This document shows positions 1 through 7,742 of a stretch of DNA of 64,000 nt, one piece after another (position 1 is the stretch's first letter; the number at the start of each line of letters is the position of its first letter). Below the pieces are notes generated by a model. It was not told the origin of the DNA, did not search any database, and worked only from the letters and a program-made list of their open reading frames with translations. The position numbers and the translations under genes were made by a program. Source of the stretch: Actinomadura luzonensis (GTDB taxonomy: Bacteria; Actinomycetota; Actinomycetes; Streptosporangiales; Streptosporangiaceae); NCBI RefSeq assembly GCF_022664455.2, contig NZ_JAKRKC020000001.1, positions 682,001 to 746,000 of the forward strand, written 5' to 3'.

Positions 1-1060
1 GGAAGCGCATGAGCCCGCCGGTCAGGGCAGCGGTGAACTCGGGCTCGGCCGCGGCCCGCAGGGCCTGCGCCAGGCCGCCCAGAGTGACGACCGCGGGGTC
101 CAGAGCGTTGATCAACCCGGCGACGCCATGGGCCAGTCCGGCGGCGGTGCGGCCGACGGCGGCCCGGGCGGCCGGGTCCGCCGGGACGCGGGCAAGGACC
201 TGCTCGGCGTACGTGCGGGGGTCGCGGGGCGGCGGCTCGCCGAGGTGGCGGGCGATCGCGCGGCCGTCGACGGTCAGGTCCCAGCAGCCCCGGGCGCCGC
301 AGGGGCAGCGCAGGCCGGGGTCGCCGAACGGCAGGTGCCCGAACTCCCCGCCGGCGCCCGTCGCTCCGTGCATGGGCCGGCCGCCGACGACCAGCGTGCC
401 GCCGACGCCCACCTCCACGGTGATGTGCAGGACGCTCGCCGCTCCCGCCACGGCGCCCTGCCGGGCCTCGGCGAGGCCGGCGAGGGTGGCGTCGTTGCCG
501 ATCAGCAGCGGCGTGCGCGGATCGTTCGTCAGTGCCGCCAGGTCCACCGCGTCCCAGCCGAGCACGGCGGACTGGACGACCTTGCCGTGCTGCACCGTCG
601 CGGCGACCGCCACGGAGATCGCCCGGACGCGGTGACCGTGACGGTCGTGCAGGCGTCGCACCGCCCCGGCGACCGTGTCGATCACCTGCTCGGGAGCGCG
701 GCTGCGGTGCGTCCCGGTCTCCGCGATGCCGGGCTCCCCGTCGAGCGAGGCGACCGCGCATCGCCAGTCCTCCTGCCGCAGGTCCACGGCGATGACGAGA
801 GGGCCGTCAGGGTGGGGCGTGAGCACGCTGGTCGGGCGGCCGCGGGTGGTCGCGGCGGCCGGGGTCTCGGCGAGCAGGGCGAGGTCGCGCAGCCGGGAGG
901 TGATCTCCGTGGCCGAGCCGGTGCTGAGGCCGAGGCTCCGGGCGACGGCCGCCCTGGTCACTCCCGGCGCGCGGCGCATCTCCTCCAGCACGGCCAAGGC
1001 GCCGCGCCAGCGGAGATCGGCGGCGCGCACGGACCTGGCGCGGTCGCGTGGGGTTGCCAT
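1..1060 (-). CDS. ROK family transcriptional repressor, 3' end cut by window edge
   Basis: About 353 codons are visible; the C-terminus lies outside the window. The N-terminus (about residues 8-70) is a winged helix of the ROK repressor type with a recognition segment TRAAVARSLGLSTGS. The sugar-kinase-like ROK domain follows. It carries GEFGHLPF (the ExGH metal/sugar loop) and the zinc loop CPCGARGCWD, where the family usually has Glu as the last residue. Such proteins repress sugar-use genes and release DNA on binding a sugar or sugar phosphate. The ATG start is preceded by GAAGGGCAG. It is divergent from the HAD-GH13 fusion across 56 bp containing an imperfect inverted repeat, so it probably controls that gene and itself. 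Ligand not predictable from the sequence. Confidence 0.88.
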   Translation of the reverse strand, partial: MATPRDRARSVRAADLRWRGALAVLEEMRRAPGVTRAAVARSLGLSTGSATEITSRLRDLALLAETPAAATTRGRPTSVLTPHPDGPLVIAVDLRQEDWRCAVASLDGEPGIAETGTHRSRAPEQVIDTVAGAVRRLHDRHGHRVRAISVAVAATVQHGKVVQSAVLGWDAVDLAALTNDPRTPLLIGNDATLAGLAEARQGAVAGAASVLHITVEVGVGGTLVVGGRPMHGATGAGGEFGHLPFGDPGLRCPCGARGCWDLTVDGRAIARHLGEPPPRDPRTYAEQVLARVPADPAARAAVGRTAAGLAHGVAGLINALDPAVVTLGGLAQALRAAAEPEFTAALTGGLMRF

Positions 1061-1076
1061 ATGTCGCTGCCCTTCG

Positions 1077-1100
1077 TTTATGCTCGACTCACGAGTTTAA
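1077..1100. promoter_or_regulatory. candidate ROK operator in divergent promoter
   Basis: The 56-bp gap between the ROK repressor and the HAD-GH13 gene holds TTTATGCTCG-ACTCA-CGAGTTTAAT-like arms around a 5-bp centre. The inner CTCG/CGAG pairs are perfect and outer TTA/TAA pairs are mostly kept. The position, AT-flanked arms and divergent layout fit an NagC/Mlc-style ROK site. No binding data; inference. Confidence 0.45.
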
Positions 1101-1116
1101 TCGAAGGGGGAACGCC

Positions 1117-3333
1117 GTGCCACGACGAACGACGGATCTCGGCGAGATCCAGGCGGTGCTGCTGGACATGGACGGCACTCTCGTGGACTCCGACGCCGCG
1201 GTCGAGCGCGCCTGGTCGATCTGGGCCGAGGAGTACGGCGTCGACCCCGGCGCGGTGCTCGCCGTCGCCCACGGCAGCCCGGCCGCGCGTACGGTCCGCA
1301 GGCTGCTGCCCGCCCTGGACGACGAGGCGGTCACGGCGGCGGCGCGACGGCAGCACGCCCTGCAGTACGAGGACCTGACGGACGTCACCGCGGCACCCGG
1401 CGCCCATCTCCTGCTCGCCACGCTGGACCGGCTCCGGCTGCCGTGGGCCGTGGTGACCAGCGCCGACGGGCGGCTGGCCAAGGCCCGCCTGCACGCGGCG
1501 GGGATCGATCCGCCGGTTCTGCTGACGATCGACGACGTCGGCGCGGGCAAGCCCGACCCGGAGGGCTACCTGGAGGCCGCGCGCCGCCTTCGCCTCGCGC
1601 CGTCCTCCTGCCTGGTGGTGGAGGACTCCGAGCCGGGGCTGGCCGCGGGCCGGGCGGCGGGCATGCCGACCGTCGCGCTGCGGGGGCTGGACGGCGACCT
1701 GTCCCTGTCCGGCCTCGGCCGGCTGGCCCACCTGCTGCAGCGCTCGCGGGTGCGGCCGTGGTGGCGCGACGCCGTGGGCTACCAGGTGTACCTTCCGTCG
1801 TTCGCGGACAGCACCGGGGACGGCTGGGGAGACCTGGCCGGGGCGAGCGCGCGGCTGGACCACCTGGAACGGCTCGGCGTGGACGTGGTGTGGCTGACCC
1901 CCTTCTACCGCTCGCCGATGCGCGACCACGGCTACGACGTCGCCGGCTACCGCGCCGTGGATCCGTCGTTCGGCGGGCAGGCGGCCCTCGACGAGCTGCT
2001 GGCGCAGGCGCACCGGCGCGGGATGCGGGTGCTCGGCGACCTGGTCGTCAACCACACCAGCGACGCCCATCCGTGGTTCGTCGCCGCCGCCTCCAGCGCG
2101 GACGACCCGCACCGCGACTACTACATCTGGCGCGACCCGGCACCGGACGGCGGCCCGCCCAACAACTGGGTGTCGCACTTCGGCGGGCCCGCCTGGACGT
2201 TCAGCCCGGCGACCGGCCAGTACTACCTGCACCTGTTCCGCCCCGAACAGCCCGACCTCAACTGGCGCAACCCGGCGCTCGCCGCTGAGATCGACGCGAT
2301 CGCCGAGCACTGGCTGAGCCGCGGACTGGACGGCTTCCGCATCGACACCGCCGGCTACCTCATCAAGGACGCCGGCCTGCGGGACAACCCGCCGCTGCCC
2401 GCCGGCCGGATCCTGCCGGCCCGCGGGGTGACCCTGGACTGGCGCCGCCAGGAGCATCTCCACGACATCCACCAGCCCGGCGTGCACGCCGTCCACGAGC
2501 GGTGGCGGCGGATCGCCGACCGGCACGACGCCTTCCTCGTCGGCGAGGTCTACGAGCTCGACCCCCGGGCGCTGGCACGCTTCGTGCAGGGCGAGCGGCT
2601 GCACTCGTCGTTCTGGTTCGGGCTGGTGGAGACCGGCTGGGACGCCGACCGCATCGACGCCATGATCGAGAGCGCCGTGCTGGCGTCGCCGCGGCTGTCC
2701 TGGGTGCAGGGCAACCACGATCGTTCCCGCGCCGTCACCCGGTTCGGCGGCGGGCTCCGGGGGCGGCGCCGCTCGCTCGCGCTGCACGTGCTGATGGCGT
2801 TGCTGCCGGGGACCTTCTGGCTCTACCAGGGCGAGGAGCTCGGCCTGGGTGACGGGCGGGTGCCGCCCGGCCAGGGCGCCGCCCCGCTGGGCGCGGCCCA
2901 GCCGGAGGAGAGCCGCGACGCCGCGCGCACCCCCATGCCCTGGCGGCCCGGCCCGGGCCTGGGGTTCACCACCGGGCAGCCCTGGCTTCCCGGCGGCGAC
3001 CGCCGCGACGACGAGACCGTGGCGGCGCAGCGGGACGACCCCGCGTCCCACCTGAACACCCTCACCCGGCTGCTGGCCGCCAGACGCCGGCTGGCGCACG
3101 CGCTGGCCGCCACCGACGACGTGAGCAGGGCCGTGCTCGCGGCGCCGGTGACCGCCTACCGCCGGGGAGCGCTCTGGGCGGTGGCGAACCTCCGCGACAC
3201 CCCTGCCGGCGACCTGCGCCCGCCCGCTGCGGCGGTGTTCGACAGCGACGACCCCACCGTCACCCCCGACCGGCCCAGGACCGGATACGTCCGCCTCGCG
3301 CCGCAGCAGGCGCTCCTCCTGGCCGGAGAATGA
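1117..3333 (+). CDS. HAD phosphatase - GH13 alpha-glucosidase fusion protein
   Basis: 738 aa in two enzyme domains. Residues about 8-210 are a HAD-IA phosphatase of the beta-phosphoglucomutase type: DMDGTLVDS (Asp17 nucleophile, Asp19 acid/base), a T/S in VVTSADGR, Lys in GKPDPEGY and the acidic loop VVEDSEPG. Residues about 220-738 are a GH13 hydrolase resembling alpha-glucosidase/trehalose-synthase relatives. It has [19 protein letters not shown] (Asp410 nucleophile), VGEVYELD (Glu477 acid/base) and GNHDRS (Asp535). A GTG start is chosen because GAAGGGGGA sits 7 bp upstream and a Met further up would run into the divergent promoter. Likely cytoplasmic: no signal peptide. It could couple oligosaccharide hydrolysis or transglycosylation with sugar-phosphate isomerisation or dephosphorylation; substrate unknown. 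Probably regulated by the adjacent ROK protein. Confidence 0.85.
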   Translation: MPRRTTDLGEIQAVLLDMDGTLVDSDAAVERAWSIWAEEYGVDPGAVLAVAHGSPAARTVRRLLPALDDEAVTAAARRQHALQYEDLTDVTAAPGAHLLLATLDRLRLPWAVVTSADGRLAKARLHAAGIDPPVLLTIDDVGAGKPDPEGYLEAARRLRLAPSSCLVVEDSEPGLAAGRAAGMPTVALRGLDGDLSLSGLGRLAHLLQRSRVRPWWRDAVGYQVYLPSFADSTGDGWGDLAGASARLDHLERLGVDVVWLTPFYRSPMRDHGYDVAGYRAVDPSFGGQAALDELLAQAHRRGMRVLGDLVVNHTSDAHPWFVAAASSADDPHRDYYIWRDPAPDGGPPNNWVSHFGGPAWTFSPATGQYYLHLFRPEQPDLNWRNPALAAEIDAIAEHWLSRGLDGFRIDTAGYLIKDAGLRDNPPLPAGRILPARGVTLDWRRQEHLHDIHQPGVHAVHERWRRIADRHDAFLVGEVYELDPRALARFVQGERLHSSFWFGLVETGWDADRIDAMIESAVLASPRLSWVQGNHDRSRAVTRFGGGLRGRRRSLALHVLMALLPGTFWLYQGEELGLGDGRVPPGQGAAPLGAAQPEESRDAARTPMPWRPGPGLGFTTGQPWLPGGDRRDDETVAAQRDDPASHLNTLTRLLAARRRLAHALAATDDVSRAVLAAPVTAYRRGALWAVANLRDTPAGDLRPPAAAVFDSDDPTVTPDRPRTGYVRLAPQQALLLAGE

Positions 3334-3386
3334 CCGCCGGTGGCGATCCCCGCACCTGTCACCCGAAGACCGATGAGGAAGGCAGC

Positions 3387-4547
3387 ATGTCCGACCACGT
3401 GACCCCGTTCCGGCTCGACATCCCCGAGCCCGTGCTGGCCGACCTGCGCGAGCGGCTGCGGCGCACGCGCTGGCCCGAGAAGGAGACGGTCGAGGACTGG
3501 TCGCAGGGCGTCCCGCTGGGCTACCTGCGCGAGTTGTGCCGGTACTGGGCCGAGGAGTACGACTGGCGGGCCACCGAGCGGCGGCTGAACGCGCTGCCGC
3601 AGTTCCGGACCTCCCTGGACGGCCTCGGGATCCACTTCCTGCACGTCCGCTCGCCGCACCCGGACGCGATGCCGATCGTCCTGACCCACGGATGGCCGGG
3701 CTCGGTCGTGGAGTTCCTCAAGGTGATCGGGCCGCTCACCGACCCGGCCGCCTACGGCGGCGACGCCCGCGACGCCTTCCACGTCGTGTGCCCGTCCCTG
3801 CCCGGCTACGGCTTCAGCGACAGACCGGGCCACCGCGGCTGGGGCGTCGAACGGATCGCCGACGCCTGGATCGAGCTGATGGCCCGCCTCGGCTACGACC
3901 GCTACGGCGCGGCAGGCTCCGACTGGGGCACCACCATCACCACCCTCATCGGCCTGCGGGACCCCGTCCACGTGGCGGGCATCCACCTCGTCCCGCCGCT
4001 GGCGGCCCCCGACCCGGCCACGTTCGGCGACCTCACCCCCGCCGAACGGGCCGCGATCGCCGACCTGGACCGCGGCCAGGAAGACGAGGACGGGTACTCG
4101 CTGGAGCAGTCCACCCGCCCGCAGACCATCGGCTACGGGCTCGTCGACTCACCGGCCCTGCTGGCCGCCTGGATCATCGAGAAGTTCCGGTCCTGGACCG
4201 ACGGTGACGGCCACCCCGAGAACGCCCTCACCCGCGACGAGCTCCTCGACAACCTCATGTTCTACTGGCTGCCCGGAACCGGCGCGTCCGCCGCCCGGCT
4301 CTACTGGGAGAGCTTCAAGGCCGTCCAACGGCTCTTCACCGCCGGGACGACGGACCTGGTGACCGTCCCGGCAGGCTGCTCGATCTTCCCCAAGGAGAAC
4401 CCCCGGCCGTCCCGGCGGTGGGCCGAGAAACGCTTCACCAACATCCTGTACTGGAACGAACCGGACAAGGGTGGCCACTTCGCCGCGTTCGAGCAGCCCG
4501 GCCTGTTCGTCGAGGAACTGCGCGCCTTCTTCCGCATGCTCCGCTGA
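3387..4547 (+). CDS. epoxide hydrolase (alpha/beta hydrolase, EHN domain)
   Basis: 386 aa, the usual length for microsomal-type bacterial epoxide hydrolases. The N-terminal EHN segment (about residues 5-110) precedes an alpha/beta hydrolase core with the oxyanion motif HGWPGS, nucleophile elbow GSDWGTT (Asp179) and catalytic His364 in KGGHFAAFEQP. The enzyme opens epoxides to diols through an Asp ester intermediate. ATG start follows GAGGAA at good distance. It lies 53 bp after the HAD-GH13 gene but shares no obvious pathway with it. The genuine substrate cannot be told; juvenile-hormone-epoxide-hydrolase-like annotations are common for this family. Confidence 0.88.
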   Translation: MSDHVTPFRLDIPEPVLADLRERLRRTRWPEKETVEDWSQGVPLGYLRELCRYWAEEYDWRATERRLNALPQFRTSLDGLGIHFLHVRSPHPDAMPIVLTHGWPGSVVEFLKVIGPLTDPAAYGGDARDAFHVVCPSLPGYGFSDRPGHRGWGVERIADAWIELMARLGYDRYGAAGSDWGTTITTLIGLRDPVHVAGIHLVPPLAAPDPATFGDLTPAERAAIADLDRGQEDEDGYSLEQSTRPQTIGYGLVDSPALLAAWIIEKFRSWTDGDGHPENALTRDELLDNLMFYWLPGTGASAARLYWESFKAVQRLFTAGTTDLVTVPAGCSIFPKENPRPSRRWAEKRFTNILYWNEPDKGGHFAAFEQPGLFVEELRAFFRMLR

Positions 4548-4548
4548 C

Positions 4549-4686
4549 GCCACCAGCACCGGCGTCAAGCACCTCGGCGACGCCTGCTTCGAGGTGACCG
4601 GCCGGTTGACCGTCCGGGGTGTCACCCGCGAGATCACCGTCCCGCTCCGGTACGCCGGCAGCACCGTGATCAACCGCAAGGAGCGG
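4549..4686 (+). pseudogene. remnant of a YceI-like lipid-binding protein
   Basis: Directly after the epoxide hydrolase stop, one frame reads GVKHLGDACFEVTG and then LTVRGVTREITVPLRY, the beta-strand signature of the YceI lipocalin-like family (ltG.Lti.GvTr.vtl). About 46 residues are recognisable, without the N-terminal half and without a start codon or RBS. The reading continues into arginine-rich nonsense. It is a decayed piece, not a gene. Family call from motif recognition only. Confidence 0.6.
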
Positions 4687-4690
4687 CTCC

Positions 4691-4783
4691 GGCGACGGCA
4701 TCCACCTCGACGACACCGGCTACGACGCCCTCGCCCGGCCCATCGACCTCGACGCCCTGGGACCGCTGATCCCCGCTCCGGTG
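4691..4783 (+). pseudogene. remnant of an SGNH/GDSL hydrolase C-terminus
   Basis: Four bases after the YceI-like remnant and in another frame, the sequence reads GDGIHLDDTGYDALARPIDL. This resembles the C-terminal block of secreted SGNH hydrolases (consensus DGIHPND.GY.A.A..id). The His is the catalytic His of that family, with the nearby Asp often Asp/Glu. Nothing upstream encodes the Ser, Gly or Asn blocks. The fragment abuts the 3' end of the convergent FAD oxidase. Short, so moderate confidence. Confidence 0.5.
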
Positions 4784-6091
4784 TCAGGCCGACGACGGCT
4801 GGATGTTGTGGTTGAGGTGGAAGACGTTGTCCGGGTCGTAGACGTCCTTCAGCGCGGTCAGCCGGGCGAGCTTGGCCGCCGGATAGGCGCGCCGCACGCC
4901 TTGGGCGCCCTCGTCGCTGAGCGCGTTGACGTACACGCCGCTGGCGAAGGGTTCGAGGGCGGCGGCGGCCCGGCGGGCGGCGGACATGCGCCGCCCGTCC
5001 TCGGCCGGGTCGCTCCAGCCCGCCGAGGTCACGTACTCGAAGGCGGCGTCGCGGTGGCCGAAGGCGCTGTCCTCGTCCGGCACGTCGGCGATCGCGCCGC
5101 CGTACGCCTGGAGCCGCGCGCCCGGCACGTCCCGGCTGCCGTCGAGGAACGCCTCGATCGCCTCGTCCGGCAGGTCCCGCAGGTAGTGGCCCTTCCAGAA
5201 CCTGCGCAGGTCGTGCCGGTCCGTCACGTCCTCCCTGGTCTGCAGCTCCAGATAGGACGGCTCGGCCAGGCGTTCCTCCTCGGGACGCCCGAGGGCGCGC
5301 AACGCCGGCACCAGCTCGCGGCCCGCTTCCGGGTCGCCCACCCACACGAACCCGACCGACGCCATCCCGCCCCCGGCCCAGGCCGTGAACGTGGCCTGCC
5401 GGGGCGCCTCCGCGCTCAGGTCCCGCCAGCCGCGCAGGACCGGCAGCGCCCGCCCGGCCGGGAAGGTGTACTCGGCCGTGAAGGCCCGCGTCCCCACCGG
5501 GTGCAGGCGGAACTCGAACTCGGTCACCACCCCGAAGTTCCCGCCGCCGCCGCGCAGCCCCCAGAACAGCTCGGGGTTCTCCTCCCGGCTCGCCCGCACC
5601 ACCTCGCCGGCCGCGGTCACCAGCTCGTACGACACGACGTTGTCGCAGGAGAGCCCGTGCCGGCGGGCCAGCCAGCCCATCCCGCCGCCCAGCGTGAGGC
5701 CGCCCACGCCGGTGTGGGAGACGTTCCCGGCGGTGGTCGCGAGGCCGTGCCGCTGCGTCGCGCGGTCCAGCGCCCCCAGCAGCGCGCCGCCGCCCACCCG
5801 GGCGCGCCGCCGATCGGGATCGACCCGGACCTCGTTCATCAGCGTGAGGTCGATCATCAGCCCGCCGTCGGGCACCGCCAGCCCGAGCACGCCGTGCCCG
5901 CCGCACCGCACCCCGATCTCCAGGCCGAGCTCACGCGCCGTCCGCACGGCGGCGACCACGTCGGGGACGCCGGCGCAGCGCACGATGAGCTGCGGACGCC
6001 GGTCCACCATGGCGTTCCAGACCGTGCGCGCCTCGTCGTACCCCCGGTCGCCGGACCGCAGCACCAGGCGGCCCTCCTCGACGATTCCCAT
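4784..6091 (-). CDS. FAD-linked oxidase of the berberine-bridge type
   Basis: 435 aa. Residues about 20-190 form an FAD_binding_4 (PCMH) domain with GVRCGGHGVLG, whose His is the usual 8-alpha-histidyl FAD attachment site, and GVGGLTLGGGMGW. The Cys that gives bicovalent flavin in many relatives is absent (VSHTGVGG instead). The C-terminus, DVYDPDNVFHLNHNI, is a typical BBE domain end. These enzymes oxidise alcohols, sugars or natural-product intermediates with O2. ATG start follows GAGGAG. There is no clear signal peptide. It is divergent from a LuxR-family regulator, its likely controller, over a 116-bp gap with an inverted repeat. Confidence 0.88.
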   Translation of the reverse strand: MGIVEEGRLVLRSGDRGYDEARTVWNAMVDRRPQLIVRCAGVPDVVAAVRTARELGLEIGVRCGGHGVLGLAVPDGGLMIDLTLMNEVRVDPDRRRARVGGGALLGALDRATQRHGLATTAGNVSHTGVGGLTLGGGMGWLARRHGLSCDNVVSYELVTAAGEVVRASREENPELFWGLRGGGGNFGVVTEFEFRLHPVGTRAFTAEYTFPAGRALPVLRGWRDLSAEAPRQATFTAWAGGGMASVGFVWVGDPEAGRELVPALRALGRPEEERLAEPSYLELQTREDVTDRHDLRRFWKGHYLRDLPDEAIEAFLDGSRDVPGARLQAYGGAIADVPDEDSAFGHRDAAFEYVTSAGWSDPAEDGRRMSAARRAAAALEPFASGVYVNALSDEGAQGVRRAYPAAKLARLTALKDVYDPDNVFHLNHNIQPSSA

Positions 6092-6159
6092 GCCGCTCCT
6101 CGTGTCAGGTCCGTCGCCGTAGGCACCTCACGATGCTGGACCGGACATTCACCGGCCAT

Positions 6160-6173
6160 CCCAGATTTCTGGG
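6160..6173. promoter_or_regulatory. candidate operator between FAD oxidase and LuxR gene
   Basis: CCCAGA-TT-TCTGGG is an inverted repeat with perfect 6-bp arms and a 2-bp centre. It lies in the 116-bp divergent gap, 35 bp before the LuxR start and 69 bp from the oxidase start. Placement suits control of both genes by the LuxR-type protein. Inference only. Confidence 0.4.
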
Positions 6174-6207
6174 GACATGTCGCGAAACCCGTGTCTAGGG
6201 TGAACGC

Positions 6208-7392
6208 GTGTCCCCAGCATCCACCCGTGCCGAGCTCCTGAGACTGGTGCACCGCGGGCTCGACGTCCCCGCGTACGCCCGCGCCGTCGGCGAGCTGCTG
6301 GGACGGCTCGTCCCGTGCGAGGGCACCTGCCTGCAGACCATGGACCCCGCCACCCTGCTGCCCACCGGCGAGTACGTCGAGAACGGCCTGCCGGCCGCCG
6401 AGATCCTCCGGCTCATCGAGATCGAGCTGCGCGAGCCCGACGTCAACAAGTGGGCCGCGCTCAGGAACGCGGGCACCGCGGCGGCCGGCCTCGGCGAGGC
6501 CACGCGCGGCGACCTCGACCGGAGCCTGCGCCAGCGGGACGTCCGGGGTCCCGGCGGCTTCGCCGACGAGCTCCGGGTCGTGCTCGCCACCGGCACCGGC
6601 ACGTGGGGCGGGCTGACCCTGTTCAGAGAGGCGGGCCGCCGGCACTTCACACCCGAGGAGGTCGCGGGCGTGGCGTCGCTGGCCGGGCTGATCGCCGACG
6701 GCCTGCGCCGCGCCGCCCTCCTCAGCGGCGCCGCCGCCCCGGACGACCCCGGGGTCCTCCCGCCGGACGACTCCGGGGCCCTCGTCCACCCGCCGGACGA
6801 CTCCGGGGTCCTCGTCCTCGCGCCCGACGACTCCGTCGCCCTGTGCGACCGGGCGGCCGGGCACTGGCTGGACCAGCTCGGCACGGGTGACCGGGCCGGC
6901 GCGCGGCTTCCGCTGGTGATCGCCACCGTCGCCCGCCAGGCCCGCGCCCTGGCCACCGCCCGCCGGCCCGCCTCCCCGCCGGCCCGCGACACCGCCCTCC
7001 CCTCCGCCCGCGACACACGCCTCCCCTCCGGCGCCGCCGCCCTTCCCCCTGCCCGGGCGCGCGTGCAGACCCCGTCCGGGTGGCTGCTCGTCCGCGGCTC
7101 GCTGCTCGGCGACGGCCCGGACGCGCCGGTGGCGGTGACGCTGGAGGCCGCGCGGGCGCCCGAGCTGGCGCCTCTGATCGCGGCGGCGTACGGACTGACC
7201 GAGCGGGAACGCCGCGTCACCGAGCTCGTCGCCCGCGGCCACCCCACCAGCCGGATCGCCGCGACGCTGCACCTGTCGGCGTACACGGTGCAGGACCATC
7301 TGAAGTCGATCTTTGACAAGACCGGCACCAGCTCACGCGGCGACCTGGTGGCCCGCCTCTACTTCGACCACTACGCCATGCGCCTGCGCTGA
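6208..7392 (+). CDS. LuxR-family transcriptional regulator
   Basis: 394 aa. The C-terminal 65 residues are a LuxR/GerE helix-turn-helix: LTERERRVTELVARG, then RIAATLHLSAYTVQDHLKS. The N-terminal ~170 residues are alpha/beta and might be a GAF-like sensor (EEVAGVASLAGLIADGL), not assignable with certainty. The middle is low complexity: PPDDSGxLV repeats (about residues 176-211) encoded by a 30-bp tandem repeat, and a Pro/Ala/Arg linker near 250-290. GTG start with AGGGTGA just upstream. Divergent from the FAD oxidase; this protein family typically acts on the adjacent oxidoreductase gene in actinomycetes, which is an inference here. Confidence 0.85.
   Translation: MSPASTRAELLRLVHRGLDVPAYARAVGELLGRLVPCEGTCLQTMDPATLLPTGEYVENGLPAAEILRLIEIELREPDVNKWAALRNAGTAAAGLGEATRGDLDRSLRQRDVRGPGGFADELRVVLATGTGTWGGLTLFREAGRRHFTPEEVAGVASLAGLIADGLRRAALLSGAAAPDDPGVLPPDDSGALVHPPDDSGVLVLAPDDSVALCDRAAGHWLDQLGTGDRAGARLPLVIATVARQARALATARRPASPPARDTALPSARDTRLPSGAAALPPARARVQTPSGWLLVRGSLLGDGPDAPVAVTLEAARAPELAPLIAAAYGLTERERRVTELVARGHPTSRIAATLHLSAYTVQDHLKSIFDKTGTSSRGDLVARLYFDHYAMRLR
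6761..6840 (+). repeat. in-frame 30-bp tandem repeat in LuxR gene
   Basis: Two near-identical 30-bp units and a 20-bp partial third start at 6761, 6791 and 6821. A degenerate copy precedes them at about 6736. They encode PPDDSG-type decapeptides between the sensor and DNA-binding halves. Unit length is a multiple of three, so copy-number change would keep the frame. Confidence 0.8.
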
Positions 7393-7405
7393 GGCCCGGC
7401 GCAGG
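7383..7405 (+). terminator. hairpin over the LuxR stop codon
   Basis: CCTGCGC and GCGCAGG pair perfectly (7 bp) around a 9-base loop that begins with the TGA stop. The stem is followed by TTCTC rather than a T-run, so it may terminate or merely stabilise the 3' end. Confidence 0.4.
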
Positions 7406-7742
7406 TTCTCATGATCACCCGTGACGGCGGCGGGCATGCCCGCGCGAGGCAGCCGGCCCGAGCGCCTGGCCGCCCTTCTCACCGCCGTCAGCCGCGGTTG
7501 TCGCCCGAGCCGGGGTCGAAGGGGCCGAGAAGCAGCGCCGGCCAGGCACGAAGGCGTGTCCTCGGAGTCGGTCCGCTCCGCCGCTTCTCACGTCCCTGGG
7601 CCAGGGATACGACGTCGGCCGGTCGGCGAGGCGGCGCAGCGGGTTCTGCCGGGGGTGTGGGGGGGCGCGACCCCCACTGCCGGCCTGAGCGCCCTCGCGA
7701 GGGACGGGGTTTGGGGGGCGGTGCCCCCCGCGTCCCGCCGTG
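7393..7742. other. 350-bp gene-free stretch between luxR and etfA
   Basis: No convincing gene: the open frames here have no family-like protein or good RBS. The part next to etfA holds two G-rich hairpins. At 7657-7677, GTGGGGGGG faces CCCCCAC. At 7701-7736, an outer GGGACG/CGTCCC and inner GGGGGGC/GCCCCCC stem forms, preceded by the palindrome CCCTCGCGAGGG (7692-7703). The rest shows nothing recognisable. Confidence 0.6.
7701..7736 (-). terminator. strong GC hairpin just downstream of etfA
   Basis: Nested stems GGGACG/CGTCCC (6 bp) and GGGGGGC/GCCCCCC (7 bp) with a 3-base loop, 6 bp past the etfA stop on the minus strand. No T-run follows, as is common for high-GC actinobacterial terminators. 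Confidence 0.5.

Noticed and set aside
1078..3099. 673-codon open frame opposite the HAD-GH13 gene
   Set aside because: No recognisable family, composition typical of antisense frames; the plus strand carries intact catalytic motifs.
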